From a virus, in IMG/VR virus record IMGVR_UViG_3300044729_001201, positions 1 to 24,570 of that record: 24,570 nt of DNA; one strand, written 5' to 3'. Position 1 is the stretch's first letter, and every line of letters begins with the position of its first letter. Under the pieces are notes generated by a model. That model saw nothing but the letters and a program-made list of their open reading frames with translations, did not search any database and was not told the origin of the DNA. A program made the translations under genes and the position numbers. Below are positions 1 to 6,724 of the stretch, one piece after another.

Positions 1-2
1 AT

Positions 3-206
3 GCTCGTGCGGCGACGAAGGCTGCTCGTGACGCGAAGCGTGCGGAGCGTGTGGCTGCCCGAATCGCGAAGGCTGAGGCTCGGCTCGAGGCTCTGAAGCA
101 GCGTGAGTTTGCTCGCGCTCAGAAGGCGACGAAGAAGTCGACGAAGGGTGTCATATGGACGGCTGAGCAGGTTGCTGCGATGAACGCTGAGCGAGGTCTC
201 GCCTAA
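3..206 (+). CDS. Partial Ala/Lys-rich protein, function unknown
   Basis: Open at the left edge: the frame runs from base 3 without a start and ends at TAA 204-206, leaving the last 67 residues. The visible part is a highly charged helix rich in Ala, Lys and Arg (KAARDAKRAERVAARIAKAE), then a basic stretch with KKSTKG and a short tail ending NAERGLA. This composition suggests a long helix or coiled coil, possibly nucleic-acid-binding; that is inference only. The stop overlaps the next start by one base (TAATG), so the two are translationally coupled. G+C is visibly higher than in the genes after 1270. An ATG at base 1 exists in another frame but stops early. Confidence 0.6.
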   Translation, partial: ARAATKAARDAKRAERVAARIAKAEARLEALKQREFARAQKATKKSTKGVIWTAEQVAAMNAERGLA

Positions 207-472
207 TGAGTACCACGAATCCTCTTGCGTTGGCGAGTGCCAGTGACATCAAGGCTCTGGTTGTGGCTTGCGAGGTCAGTGCTACTGATGCGCTTGCTCG
301 GGTGGATTCGGTCCTGACTCGCAAGAGTCTGACTGATGGTAAGAAGGCGCGATGGACTCGTCTGCGCGAGTGGCTTGTCAATCGCGACATGAACGATGCT
401 GCGAACTACAACCCCGATTACAACGACTTCTACGACGGCAACGGGTATCCCCGTCCTAGCGAGCGAATCTAA
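206..472 (+). CDS. Hypothetical protein, 88 aa
   Basis: ATG at 206 overlaps the previous stop, and a GAGGT lies about 9 bases upstream. Residues 1-60 look helical (ALVVACEVSATDALARVDSV, then a basic KKARWTRLREWLVNRD segment). The C-terminal 25 residues are rich in Asn, Asp, Tyr and Gly (NPDYNDFYDGNGYPRPSERI) and look unstructured. I recognise no family. Stop and next start overlap again (TAATG at 470-474), giving a tight operon of short proteins. G+C-rich codons match the flanking genes and differ from those after 1270. Confidence 0.6.
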   Translation: MSTTNPLALASASDIKALVVACEVSATDALARVDSVLTRKSLTDGKKARWTRLREWLVNRDMNDAANYNPDYNDFYDGNGYPRPSERI

Positions 473-627
473 TGGACAATCAAGAAAAGTCGAAGAAGGA
501 ACTGGAATGCGACCTTCTTTTCATAGAAGGACTTCTGATGCTGCGCGCGAGGCAGATAGCACCGTTGGTGCTCGAGGCTCGCATGCTCCAGGCTGCTCTC
601 GTTGCTCGCGAGGAGGTGAAGCCGTGA
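472..627 (+). CDS. Small hypothetical protein, 51 aa
   Basis: Starts at the ATG overlapping the previous stop. The 51-residue product begins polar and charged (MDNQEKSKKELECD) and continues as a predicted amphipathic helix (LLFIEGLLMLRARQIAPLVL, then a Leu/Ala/Glu-rich end EEVKP). It could be a small helical-hairpin protein. No family recognised. Its 3' end holds an excellent Shine-Dalgarno (AGGAGGT, 611-617) followed by a GTG at 624 that overlaps this stop. I call it real because of the coupling and compatible codon use. Confidence 0.5.
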   Translation: MDNQEKSKKELECDLLFIEGLLMLRARQIAPLVLEARMLQAALVAREEVKP

Positions 628-689
628 GCGTACTTGAACGGGTGTTGGCTTGGGTCTGGCGCAGGTTTATGGCGTGGGCATCGAAGTAG
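624..689 (+). CDS. Possible 21-aa amphipathic microprotein
   Basis: A GTG start at 624 overlaps the upstream stop (GTGA) and sits 6 bases after AGGAGGT (611-617), the best Shine-Dalgarno in this part of the window. The product is short, Trp/Arg-rich and amphipathic (MSVLERVLAWVWRRFMAWAS plus Lys). Such peptides can associate with membranes, but no function can be assigned. The same initiation context (AGGT-N-AAGCCGTGAG) recurs at 688-702. Confidence 0.4.
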   Translation: MSVLERVLAWVWRRFMAWASK

Positions 690-697
690 GTCAAGCC

Positions 698-766
698 GTG
701 AGTATTATTCTTGCCTGGTTTACTTTTGCGATTTTTCGTAGTATAATGTTTCTTGTCCGTTGTTAA
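698..766 (+). CDS. Possible 22-aa hydrophobic microprotein
   Basis: GTG at 698 follows AGGTCAAGCC, nearly the same initiation context as the ORF at 624. The 22-residue product is strongly hydrophobic (MSIILAWFTFAIFRSIMFLV, then RC) and would form one membrane helix. Against it: its coding region contains the promoter at 719-747, so the hydrophobicity could come from the A+T-rich promoter DNA. Low confidence. Confidence 0.25.
   Translation: MSIILAWFTFAIFRSIMFLVRC
719..747 (+). promoter_or_regulatory. sigma70-type promoter, TTTACT-N17-TATAAT
   Basis: TTTACT (719-724) and a perfect TATAAT (742-747) are separated by 17 bases, the ideal host vegetative spacing. Transcription would start around 754-756 and read the gene at 787. 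The same two hexamers with the same spacing recur before gp32 (10674-10702). Confidence 0.65.
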
Positions 767-786
767 TTTGTTATGGAGTAATTGTT

Positions 787-1230
787 ATGAGTAATGTTCG
801 ATTCACGAAGCCTTCCAAGAAGGTCATTCAGGTGTATGAGATGTTGAAGGACGGCAAACCGTTTTCTTTCGACAAGATGGTGAGCACTCTTTCTTGCTCG
901 CCAACTACGGTGATGGTGTTCATCTGCATCCTCCGTCGCGACTTTGGTGCTCAAATTGAGACCGAGCGTGATGGTCGTAAGGTGACTGCCTATCGTCTTG
1001 ACAACGCTGCTGCTCTTGCTAAAACGATGGTGGCTGCTCCGAAGGCTGCGAAGCCCTCGAAGGCGAAGAGCGTTTCGGTCGTCAAGTCCGTTCGCACTGT
1101 GAAGACTGCAACACCGAAGGTTGCCGTTGATGACGGTTCGATTCCGACTCTTGATATTGAGGAAGTGAATGATAATGAACTTGCCTCGCTCAAGGCTGAA
1201 CTCGGTCTGAGTGAGTCTTATTCGGAGTAA
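787..1230 (+). CDS. Winged-helix-like small DNA-binding protein
   Basis: I chose ATG 787 because GGAG (775-778) sits 8 bases upstream; an ATG at 772 lacks such a signal. The product is 147 aa. Residues 1-70 read like a winged-helix module: VIQVYEMLKDGKPFSFDKMV, then SCSPTTVMVFICILRRDFG as a recognition-helix candidate, then ETERDGRKVTAYRL as a wing. Residues 75-115 are an Ala/Lys/Val-rich basic linker, and the last 30 residues are acidic (LDIEEVNDNELASLKAE). A phage transcription regulator or nucleoid-binding protein is plausible but inferred. It is flanked by its own promoter and a strong terminator, so it is a monocistronic, probably early, unit. Confidence 0.6.
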   Translation: MSNVRFTKPSKKVIQVYEMLKDGKPFSFDKMVSTLSCSPTTVMVFICILRRDFGAQIETERDGRKVTAYRLDNAAALAKTMVAAPKAAKPSKAKSVSVVKSVRTVKTATPKVAVDDGSIPTLDIEEVNDNELASLKAELGLSESYSE

Positions 1231-1242
1231 GACTTAACTGAG

Positions 1243-1270
1243 TGGGGCGGGGAAACCCGCCCCATTTTCT
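1243..1270 (+). terminator. Rho-independent terminator
   Basis: GGGGCGGG (1244-1251), GAAA tetraloop (1252-1255), CCCGCCCC (1256-1263), extended by T1243-A1264, then TTTTCT. A 9-bp G+C-rich stem with a GNRA loop and U-tract directly after the gene at 787-1230. It also coincides with the change from G+C-rich to A+T-rich DNA. Confidence 0.9.
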
Positions 1271-1272
1271 AT

Positions 1273-1971
1273 ATGCATAAACCATCAGGCGAATTCTTTT
1301 CATCGCTGGGACAATATGTCTATCAGTATGTGAATCGCGATACTCTAAAGCCATATTACACTGGCAAAGGAAATGGCGATCGATGCTGGGCGCATGTTAT
1401 TGAAAAAGGATTCGATTCTGAAGATTGTTACATTGTTGCTCGAAATCTTGAAAAGTTTGAGAACAAACAAGACTGGCAATCATTCTTACTTGAATCTTAT
1501 TTGATCCACATCAACGATCCTGAAAACAATTCTGTTTCAGGTCATTATAAGGAGTGTTTTGTTATGGCTTCTCTTTCTTCAATGCTTTCTAATTTTGAAA
1601 GTGCTCGATTTGATAATTTTGCGAATTTTCCAGATTGGTATGTTGATAACTATAAATCTTTTAAGAACAGAGTTCGCGAAGTTAAGATCAATTCAAGTAC
1701 AACGTTTGTTTTAAGTAACGCAAAAAATCAAATGTATATGATGTTTTGGTGGGATCCTATTGATGAAGAATCGCCCATCAAAGTTACATTCGAAATTAAT
1801 TTGTCAGATGGTAAAAAACTTGATGCTCTTAAAGAGGCTTTGATTTCTTGGCTAAAAACTGAAGGGCATAGAGAGACGTTTCCTGACGGTAAAATTCAGA
1901 AAGTTGCTGTCAATGTGGATGATATTGAGAGTGTTATCGCTCTGTGGGATAGTTTCTGGAAAGAAGAATAA
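1273..1971 (+). CDS. GIY-YIG nuclease-like protein
   Basis: 232 aa. Residues 13-80 carry the GIY-YIG pattern: YVY at 15-17, YYTGKG at 28-33 (the YIG element), Arg37 in GDRCWAH and Glu74 in LLESYLI. This resembles the LEM-3/COG3680-type variant with PYYTGKG. GIY-YIG enzymes cleave DNA using a tyrosine, an arginine and a metal-binding glutamate, all seen here. Residues 90-232 are not recognised (FWWDPIDEESPIKVTFEINL) and may be a DNA- or partner-binding part. No Shine-Dalgarno is clear at ATG 1273, just after the terminator, but the motif begins so early that a later start is unlikely. Homing endonuclease or anti-host nuclease are both possible. Confidence 0.65.
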   Translation: MHKPSGEFFSSLGQYVYQYVNRDTLKPYYTGKGNGDRCWAHVIEKGFDSEDCYIVARNLEKFENKQDWQSFLLESYLIHINDPENNSVSGHYKECFVMASLSSMLSNFESARFDNFANFPDWYVDNYKSFKNRVREVKINSSTTFVLSNAKNQMYMMFWWDPIDEESPIKVTFEINLSDGKKLDALKEALISWLKTEGHRETFPDGKIQKVAVNVDDIESVIALWDSFWKEE

Positions 1972-1972
1972 T

Positions 1973-2212
1973 ATGGATGAGCAATCACAAATTTTGTGCG
2001 AGATCAGTGATCAAATGTATACGATTACAGGAAAGTTAATTGAAGATGGCAGAGAGCCTTTTGCAATTGCTGCAATCTATGTTATGATCGCAATGCAGAT
2101 TTACAAAACAATATTATCTGAAAACGATTATAACGAAATGGTTGATGCTATTTCTGATAATCGTAATCAAGTGAAGACGTTGACTCAATTTACAAAGAGT
2201 AGATTAAACTAA
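1973..2212 (+). CDS. Hypothetical protein, 79 aa
   Basis: ATG 1973 begins one base after the preceding TAA, with AAGAAG about 8 bases upstream. The 79-residue product looks all-helical: ILCEISDQMYTITGKLIEDG, a hydrophobic helix FAIAAIYVMIAMQIYKTIL, then a charged end. The central segment is interrupted by polar residues and more likely a buried helix than a membrane span. No family recognised. It is coupled to the next gene by a TAATG overlap. Confidence 0.6.
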   Translation: MDEQSQILCEISDQMYTITGKLIEDGREPFAIAAIYVMIAMQIYKTILSENDYNEMVDAISDNRNQVKTLTQFTKSRLN

Positions 2213-2475
2213 TGGCTCGTCAATGGCGAAAGGCTGATTTGAATAATCATTACTATTTCAATGAGAGTGATGGTAAGGTTGTAGGACATGCTTTCAATTA
2301 TGCGCATTCAATGCTTTGGGGTGCAAAGGTTCCATCACCACTAGACTCTACTGGAGAAATGATCCTTGGTAGATATATTGAAATGGAATTTGCTAAGAAA
2401 GCAATTGAAGAGTTTTGGCATGATGAAAACAGAACACTGAGAATTGAAAATGAACATTTTTTATCTAAATCGTGA
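2212..2475 (+). CDS. Hypothetical protein, 87 aa
   Basis: ATG overlaps the upstream stop. The product starts basic (MARQWRKADLNNHYYF), has an aromatic/Gly middle (KVVGHAFNYAHSMLWGAKV) and a helical end (EMEFAKKAIEEFWHDE). No recognised domain. The last 26 bases overlap the next gene in another frame. Codon use matches the A+T-rich neighbours. Confidence 0.55.
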   Translation: MARQWRKADLNNHYYFNESDGKVVGHAFNYAHSMLWGAKVPSPLDSTGEMILGRYIEMEFAKKAIEEFWHDENRTLRIENEHFLSKS

Positions 2476-2998
2476 TACGAAGATCTGCGCTCGGGAACAT
2501 TGCGACAAACACGTTGTCAAGATGATCGTTGAGTATGCGCAATTACTTTCAACAGCACATCGCATTCTAGATGGCAATCATTATTTCGACAAAAGCAAAA
2601 ACAATCGCAAGATTCATCGCTGGAAGTTGGATCAGTATCGCGAAGATACCATGTATCATGCAGTGAGTTGGAATCATCCTTCTGCTATTTGGGTTCGTGA
2701 GTCTTTCGATCACTATCAGTGGCTCTGGAATATGGCTTCTGAACTCTGTCAGGAATATCGTCATCGTTACGGTGGCGCGAATGATAAGCAGCACAAGTCC
2801 TCGTTGGTGATTCAGAAACTGAGTTTCGCTCCTGACAATATTGCTCGAACAGGAATATTCTCAGAGCCTCCGCAAGCAATGCCAGAAGATGTAAAGGTTC
2901 CTGGAGACTCAATCGCTGCATACCACAATTATTATCGTGTCTACAAGAAACGATTTGCCACTTGGAAGAACCGAGAGGTTCCGAACTGGTATAAATAA
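2450..2998 (+). CDS. Conserved phage protein of unknown function (CDKHVVKM family)
   Basis: 182 aa from ATG 2450; a TTG two codons upstream is less likely. I recognise from memory a protein family frequent in T4-like cyanophages and other aquatic phages. Its hallmark is an N-terminal FYLNRDTKICAREHCDKHVV block (about residues 4-23), then AQLLSTAHRILDG, WNHPSAIWVRES around 75-86, FAPDNIARTG and a C-terminal PGDSIAAYHNYYR followed by WKNREVPNWY. The conserved Cys, His, Asp and Arg suggest an enzyme, but I know of no assigned activity. The stop TAA lies inside a TATAAATA box (2990-2997) before the HAD gene. Confidence 0.6.
   Translation: MNIFYLNRDTKICAREHCDKHVVKMIVEYAQLLSTAHRILDGNHYFDKSKNNRKIHRWKLDQYREDTMYHAVSWNHPSAIWVRESFDHYQWLWNMASELCQEYRHRYGGANDKQHKSSLVIQKLSFAPDNIARTGIFSEPPQAMPEDVKVPGDSIAAYHNYYRVYKKRFATWKNREVPNWYK
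2990..2997 (+). promoter_or_regulatory. T4-late-promoter-like box TATAAATA
   Basis: An exact match to the T4 late promoter octamer, overlapping the stop of the upstream gene. Only 5 bases separate it from ATG 3003, so transcription would begin at or inside that start codon. It could give a leaderless message or be a chance match (the bases encode Tyr-Lys-stop). Confidence 0.3.
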
Positions 2999-3002
2999 AG
3001 GT

Positions 3003-3620
3003 ATGCTAGACTTCCTTTCTTTTATACAAGAACAGAATAATCCAGGTGGTGGACTCCACGTTTTCGACGTGGATGACACACTCTTTCACACCACAGCAAA
3101 GGTGCGTGTGATGAAAGGAGACAAGGTTGTTCAATCCTTGTCCAACTCAGAATATAACACTCACAACCTTCCAGATGGTCATCGTTATGACTATACGGAA
3201 TTCCGTTCTGCAGAGAAGTTTGATACAGAGTCTGTTCCAAATCAGCGCATGCTTGAAAAGATGCGCAGACTTCACGACCGCGCAAAAGAAAATGGCGGTA
3301 GAGTCATCATCAATACTGCACGCGCAGATTTCGATGACAAGGATCGTTTCTTAGACGCTTTCAGAAAACAGAATGTCGACATTGATAACATTCATGTCTA
3401 TCGTGCAGGTAATATGAAAGGCGACGGAACTGTTGCACAAAAGAAAACTGCAATCATTCGCGATCAATTAGCAAAAGGCGACTACAATCACGTGAGTCTC
3501 CACGATGATAGCGAAGAAAATCTAAATCATTTTCTCGCTCTTAAAGACGAATTTCCAAATGTGAAGTTTGTTGCTCACCATGTTAAGCCAGACGGAAAAT
3601 CAAAAAGATACACTGGGTGA
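3003..3620 (+). CDS. HAD-superfamily phosphatase
   Basis: 205 aa from ATG 3003; AAAGG lies very close upstream, so initiation may be weak or leaderless. An in-frame GTG at 2937 would give a longer product but lies inside the previous gene. HAD motifs are visible: motif I FDVDDTLFHT (nucleophile Asp22, acid/base Asp24), motif II IINTAR (Thr105), a likely motif III lysine near 147-148 (VAQKKTA), and motif IV LHDDSEEN (Asp168-Asp169). HAD enzymes hydrolyse phosphate esters through an aspartyl-phosphate. The lack of a large cap resembles the DNA/polynucleotide 3'-phosphatase or acid-phosphatase types. The substrate cannot be read from the sequence; DNA-end or nucleotide processing is inferred. 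Confidence 0.75.
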   Translation: MLDFLSFIQEQNNPGGGLHVFDVDDTLFHTTAKVRVMKGDKVVQSLSNSEYNTHNLPDGHRYDYTEFRSAEKFDTESVPNQRMLEKMRRLHDRAKENGGRVIINTARADFDDKDRFLDAFRKQNVDIDNIHVYRAGNMKGDGTVAQKKTAIIRDQLAKGDYNHVSLHDDSEENLNHFLALKDEFPNVKFVAHHVKPDGKSKRYTG

Positions 3621-3623
3621 TTT

Positions 3624-3935
3624 ATGCCGAATTATGAGTTTTTGAATACAAAAACAAAGAAAATTGAAGAACATACGATGTCTGTTTCTGCCTATGATCA
3701 GTTTAAGGCAGACAATCCGCACCTAGAAAGATATTACAGCGAAGCACCGCTATTCAGTTACACTGGAACTGGCGACCTTGCTGGAAAGAAAACAGACAAC
3801 ACTTGGAAAGAAGTGATGAGTAAGATCGCAGAACAAAATCCTCGCAGCCCATTGGCTGATCGTGTTTTGCGCAAATCAACAAAACGAATTAAGACGGATG
3901 AGATTCTAAAGAAACACAAAGTCATGAAGGGATAA
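3624..3935 (+). CDS. Conserved small phage protein, FmdB-like N-terminus without Cys
   Basis: 103 aa from ATG 3624, three bases after the HAD stop. The start MPNYEFLNTKTKKIEEHTMS resembles the N-terminal strands of FmdB-type zinc ribbons, but the usual CxxC pairs are absent. The C-terminal half (TWKEVMSKIAEQNPRSPLAD, then a basic end KSTKRIKTDEILKKHK) matches a protein I associate with T4-like aquatic phages near PhoH. Function unknown. The basic tail could contact nucleic acid. Confidence 0.6.
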   Translation: MPNYEFLNTKTKKIEEHTMSVSAYDQFKADNPHLERYYSEAPLFSYTGTGDLAGKKTDNTWKEVMSKIAEQNPRSPLADRVLRKSTKRIKTDEILKKHKVMKG

Positions 3936-3937
3936 TC

Positions 3938-4708
3938 ATGTCAAAAAAGAAAAATAGCAATTCAGCCAGTTACATAGAAATCACATCAGAAACTATCGAG
4001 AAAAAGCCGCCGCGAATCAAAGCAGCAGAACTCAAGAAGTTCGAACCACTCACTCCAAACCAAGCAAAGTTTTTTGAAACATATGCGCGAGGAGATTACT
4101 TTACCATGCTTTGTGGTTCAGCAGGTACTGGTAAGTCATTCATTGCTTGCTACAAAGCAATTGAAGAAGTCCTTGATCGCTCGTCACCGTTTCATCGCAT
4201 CGTGATTGTTCGCTCTGCTGTACAGTCTCGCGATCTTGGATTTACTCCAGGATCCGTAGAAGAAAAGATGAGTTTGTATGAACAACCTTATATGCAGATC
4301 TGTCATACGTTATTCGGTCGTCGTGATGCTTATGATGCGATGAAAGAATGTGGTCGTATTGAATTCATTTCTACCAGTTTCATTCGCGGAATGAGTTTCG
4401 ATGATGCTGTGATCATCGTCGACGAATGTCAGAATATGACTTGGGAAGAATTGACGACAATTATGACTCGAGTTGGTCATCGTTCGAAGATTATCTTCTG
4501 TGGTGATTACAAACAAACAGATCTTTATCGCAATAGCAAAGACAAGAGTGGACTTCGGAAGTTTCACGAAGTCGCCAAGACTATGCAGTCCTTCACCAAT
4601 ATTGAGTTTACAACTGAGGATATCGTCCGCAGTAGTCTTGTGAAGGACTTCTTGGTGGCTGTTGAGAAGTATGAGAACAAGGAGAGTAAATCTAGTGACA
4701 AGTCATGA
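3938..4708 (+). CDS. phoH: PhoH-like P-loop ATPase
   Basis: 256 aa. Walker A is GSAGTGKS at 60-67, Walker B is VIIVDECQN around 158-166, and a sensor-like IIFCGDYKQTDL with a downstream SGL is typical of PhoH. Preceding LTPNQAKFFETYARGD is the usual entry helix, and the RSAVQSRDLGFTPGSVEEKM block is diagnostic. Length fits phage PhoH, which lacks the KH/PIN extensions of some bacterial forms. The cellular family includes RNA-related ATPases; the phage role is unresolved. It follows the FmdB-like gene by 2 bases and overlaps the oxygenase downstream, so the three are co-transcribed. Confidence 0.9.
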   Translation: MSKKKNSNSASYIEITSETIEKKPPRIKAAELKKFEPLTPNQAKFFETYARGDYFTMLCGSAGTGKSFIACYKAIEEVLDRSSPFHRIVIVRSAVQSRDLGFTPGSVEEKMSLYEQPYMQICHTLFGRRDAYDAMKECGRIEFISTSFIRGMSFDDAVIIVDECQNMTWEELTTIMTRVGHRSKIIFCGDYKQTDLYRNSKDKSGLRKFHEVAKTMQSFTNIEFTTEDIVRSSLVKDFLVAVEKYENKESKSSDKS

Positions 4709-5321
4709 TGAACTTCTTGGTGAATTGAGAAAAAGATTTTACATCCATAAAAAATTGTTTTCTGCTGAAGAATGCGATAGAATAATCGAACACTATAAAA
4801 CGCAGACGTATGTAAATGCTTCTGTGGCTGACTTAAATGAATCAGAAGGAAACAAGATTGTTGCTATAACTGATGAAGATGCAAGAAAGGGTCGCATCGT
4901 TTTTTGCGATCATAAGAATCCTGTAACAAATTTTGCGTTTCAGAAATTGTTTTATAGCGTGTTGTGGGCAAACTTTGGTTGGAGTGTTTTCCCGTTACGG
5001 TTTCTTCAGATTGCTGAATATAATTCTGAAACAGATGGTGGCTTCTACAAACGTCATAGAGATATTATTAATTATCAGAATCCGCAACGAATCATTTCTT
5101 CGGTCACTCAGTTATCTAAAAAAGAAGATTACACTGGTTGCAATTTAATATTTGATGATGATTCTAACGCACCTGTAGATTTTTTAGAGCAAGGCGATAC
5201 GATTTTCTTTACTTCAATTGAACCACATGAAGTGACTCCTGTGATAACTGGAACTCGATACTCGTTGACAGCGTGGTATGAGGGTCCAGTGCTTTGGGAA
5301 ACTTTACCAGAGGATTTTTAA
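4695..5321 (+). CDS. 2OG-Fe(II) oxygenase (prolyl-4-hydroxylase-like)
   Basis: I chose GTG 4695 because GGAG (4681-4684) is 10 bases upstream; ATG 4671 and TTG 4662 are in-frame alternatives with weaker signals. Product 208 aa. The iron facial triad is H121-R-D123 (YKRHRDI) and H179 (EPHEV), with R188 (TGTRYSLTAW) for the 2-oxoglutarate carboxylate. YTGCNLIFDDDSNAPVDFLE and QGDTIFF are typical double-stranded beta-helix strands. Family members hydroxylate protein or nucleic-acid substrates using O2 and 2-oxoglutarate. They are common in T4-like aquatic phages but with unknown targets. The start overlaps the end of phoH by 14 bases. Confidence 0.85.
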   Translation: MTSHDELLGELRKRFYIHKKLFSAEECDRIIEHYKTQTYVNASVADLNESEGNKIVAITDEDARKGRIVFCDHKNPVTNFAFQKLFYSVLWANFGWSVFPLRFLQIAEYNSETDGGFYKRHRDIINYQNPQRIISSVTQLSKKEDYTGCNLIFDDDSNAPVDFLEQGDTIFFTSIEPHEVTPVITGTRYSLTAWYEGPVLWETLPEDF

Positions 5322-5323
5322 TT

Positions 5324-6004
5324 ATGTTTACACACATTGAACACAACTTTCCGCAACTGTTGAGAGAAACAGTTGATGGAACTCGAATGTACGTTTCTCC
5401 GACTGGTGAAAGATATCCTTCTGTCACAACTGTTCTATCAGATTATAACAAAGAAGGACTCAAAGAGTGGAGAGCAAGAGTTGGTGAAACGAAAGCCAAT
5501 GAGATTTCTCGCAAAGCAACAACACGCGGAACTTCTGTTCACAAAGTCATTGAGAAGTTTTTAAAGAACGAAGATGTTTCGAATATCGAGATGCTTCCAA
5601 ACGTTAAGTCGCTCTTTGTGCGCATGAAAGAAGAACTCTCAGAAAAAGTGGACAACATTCATTGCCTTGAGTCTCCATTATTCTCGCATAAACTCAAACT
5701 CGCAGGGACTGTAGACTGTATTGCTGAGCATAATGGAATTCTTTCTGTCATCGACTTTAAGACTTCTGTGCGCCTGAAGAAGAAAGAACAGATTGGAAAT
5801 TACTTCATGCAAGGTGCAGCCTATGCCACAATGTTTACTGAGATGTCTTCCATTCCAGTGGACCGAGTTGTCATTCTGATTGGTGTAGACACGGCAAACT
5901 TCTGTCAGACTCTTGTTGTAGAAGGAGATGAACTCTTTAATTGGAAACAAGAGTTGAATAAGTATATTCTTGCATATCGTAAAAAGGTTGACATTATCAC
6001 TTGA
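5324..6004 (+). CDS. PD-(D/E)XK exonuclease, RecB/Cas4-like
   Basis: 226 aa from ATG 5324, with AGAGGA about 9 bases upstream. The core is visible: His73 in RGTSVHKVIEKFL, Glu116 (LESPLF), Asp131 in KLAGTVDCIA, and Asp144-Phe-Lys146 in SVIDFKTS, with Gln163-containing YFMQGAAYATMF as the RecB-type motif QxxxY. Such enzymes degrade DNA ends with Mg2+ and are used by phages in recombination or host DNA breakdown. The N-terminal PTGERYPSVTTVLSDY is also typical of these phage nucleases. The last 17 bases contain the -35 element of the next promoter. Confidence 0.85.
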   Translation: MFTHIEHNFPQLLRETVDGTRMYVSPTGERYPSVTTVLSDYNKEGLKEWRARVGETKANEISRKATTRGTSVHKVIEKFLKNEDVSNIEMLPNVKSLFVRMKEELSEKVDNIHCLESPLFSHKLKLAGTVDCIAEHNGILSVIDFKTSVRLKKKEQIGNYFMQGAAYATMFTEMSSIPVDRVVILIGVDTANFCQTLVVEGDELFNWKQELNKYILAYRKKVDIIT

Positions 6005-6016
6005 TTGCGATAGAAT
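5988..6016 (+). promoter_or_regulatory. Strong sigma70-type promoter, TTGACA-N17-TAGAAT
   Basis: Perfect -35 TTGACA (5988-5993), 17-base spacer, -10 TAGAAT (6011-6016), five of six to consensus. It straddles the nuclease stop codon and would start transcription near 6023, about 26 bases before ATG 6049. It uncouples the secreted glycine-zipper gene from the upstream operon. Confidence 0.8.
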
Positions 6017-6048
6017 AAGAATGTCTGGGTTAATTGGGAGATACAAGA

Positions 6049-6453
6049 ATGAAATATTTACCTGTTATCACTGCAGCCCTCCTTCTTGGATCACCAAGCA
6101 TCATGGCGCAAGAAGAGCCTACAACCGAACAGCTCCTCGGTGCAATTGCTGGAGGCGCACTTGGCAGCACAATCGGCGACGGTGACGGTCGCAAGGCTGC
6201 TACAGTTATCGGTGCAATCATCGGATATCGTATGGGTGAGCGTGTTCTAAGTTCTAATGATCGCAGAGCATTTACAAGAATGGGACACGATGACTTTCGC
6301 CGTTGGTGTCGTCATGAAGTTCCATATCGTTATGAGCATGACAGCAGACTCCGTAATCAGTGGATTTCTGGTTGCGTGAATCGTTTGAATCGTCAACAAC
6401 GTGAACTTGAGCGTGAAGCATATGAGGATGGATATTATGGACCTTCCAATTAA
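6049..6453 (+). CDS. Secreted glycine-zipper envelope protein
   Basis: ATG 6049 has GGGAG (6036-6040) 8 bases upstream; an earlier in-frame start at 6034 lacks a signal. Product 134 aa. Residues 1-20 are a signal peptide (MKYLPVITAALLLGSPSIMA, predicted cut after Ala20). Residues 31-63 form a glycine-zipper two-helix hairpin (GAIAGGALGSTIGDGDG and VIGAIIGYRMG) as in outer-membrane 17-kDa-antigen/SlyB-like proteins. The C-terminal half is Arg-rich with two Cys (RRWCRHEV and ISGCVNRL) that could form a disulfide. No lipobox Cys follows the signal, so it is probably not a lipoprotein. It likely inserts in the host envelope during infection; a superinfection-exclusion role is only inference. Confidence 0.7.
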   Translation: MKYLPVITAALLLGSPSIMAQEEPTTEQLLGAIAGGALGSTIGDGDGRKAATVIGAIIGYRMGERVLSSNDRRAFTRMGHDDFRRWCRHEVPYRYEHDSRLRNQWISGCVNRLNRQQRELEREAYEDGYYGPSN

Positions 6454-6601
6454 TGAATATGAATTAAGTGTGATCATCGAATGCTTACAGCGTGATGGTC
6501 GATGGGAATTGCGCGATCGCCTTCTTCTTGTTTCTGAATTGATGAAAGACGGTAAGCCATACAAGAAGATTCTCCGCGAAGAATACGGCATCGTCGCCTA
6601 A
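6437..6601 (+). CDS. Hypothetical helical protein, 54 aa
   Basis: ATG 6437 follows GAGGA (6424-6428) at 8 bases; ATG 6422 is an in-frame alternative. The start overlaps the preceding gene by 17 bases. The product (MDLPINEYELSVIIECLQRD, then a RLLLVSELMKD helix and a basic end KPYKKILREEYGIVA) looks like two or three helices. No family recognised. It lacks a signal peptide, unlike its upstream partner. Confidence 0.55.
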   Translation: MDLPINEYELSVIIECLQRDGRWELRDRLLLVSELMKDGKPYKKILREEYGIVA

Positions 6602-6724
6602 TAGTCCAAATAAATCGTTTCGATCGTATTAAATTATCGCTTGCATCGCGATTTTATGTCGCGCCATGCATATATACGCTTGTGTATAGGTTTCGTATAG
6701 GTTTTAGTTCTACAGGAGTTTACT
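6602..6724 (+). promoter_or_regulatory. Structured leader/regulatory region of the peroxiredoxin gene
   Basis: Three elements are visible. A hairpin spans 6643-6669: GCATCGCGA pairs with TCGCG and ATGC, with a CC bulge and a 7-base loop; no U-tract follows. Two direct copies of GTATAGGTTT lie at 6684-6693 and 6695-6704, exactly 11 bases apart. An AGGAG (6714-6718) sits 6 bases before ATG 6725. No consensus -35/-10 pair is clear. The 11-base period suggests tandem binding on one DNA face, or a duplicated promoter element. Confidence 0.45.

Noticed and set aside
396-689. 97-aa reading frame across the small genes
   Set aside because: It runs in a different frame over two better-supported genes; only its last 21 codons, from the GTG with AGGAGG, are kept.
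6643-6669. Hairpin as a terminator
   Set aside because: No U-tract follows the stem; kept only as part of the regulatory region.
6684-6704. OxyR operator
   Set aside because: ATAG repeats have the right 11-bp step, but the CTAT elements of the consensus are missing.
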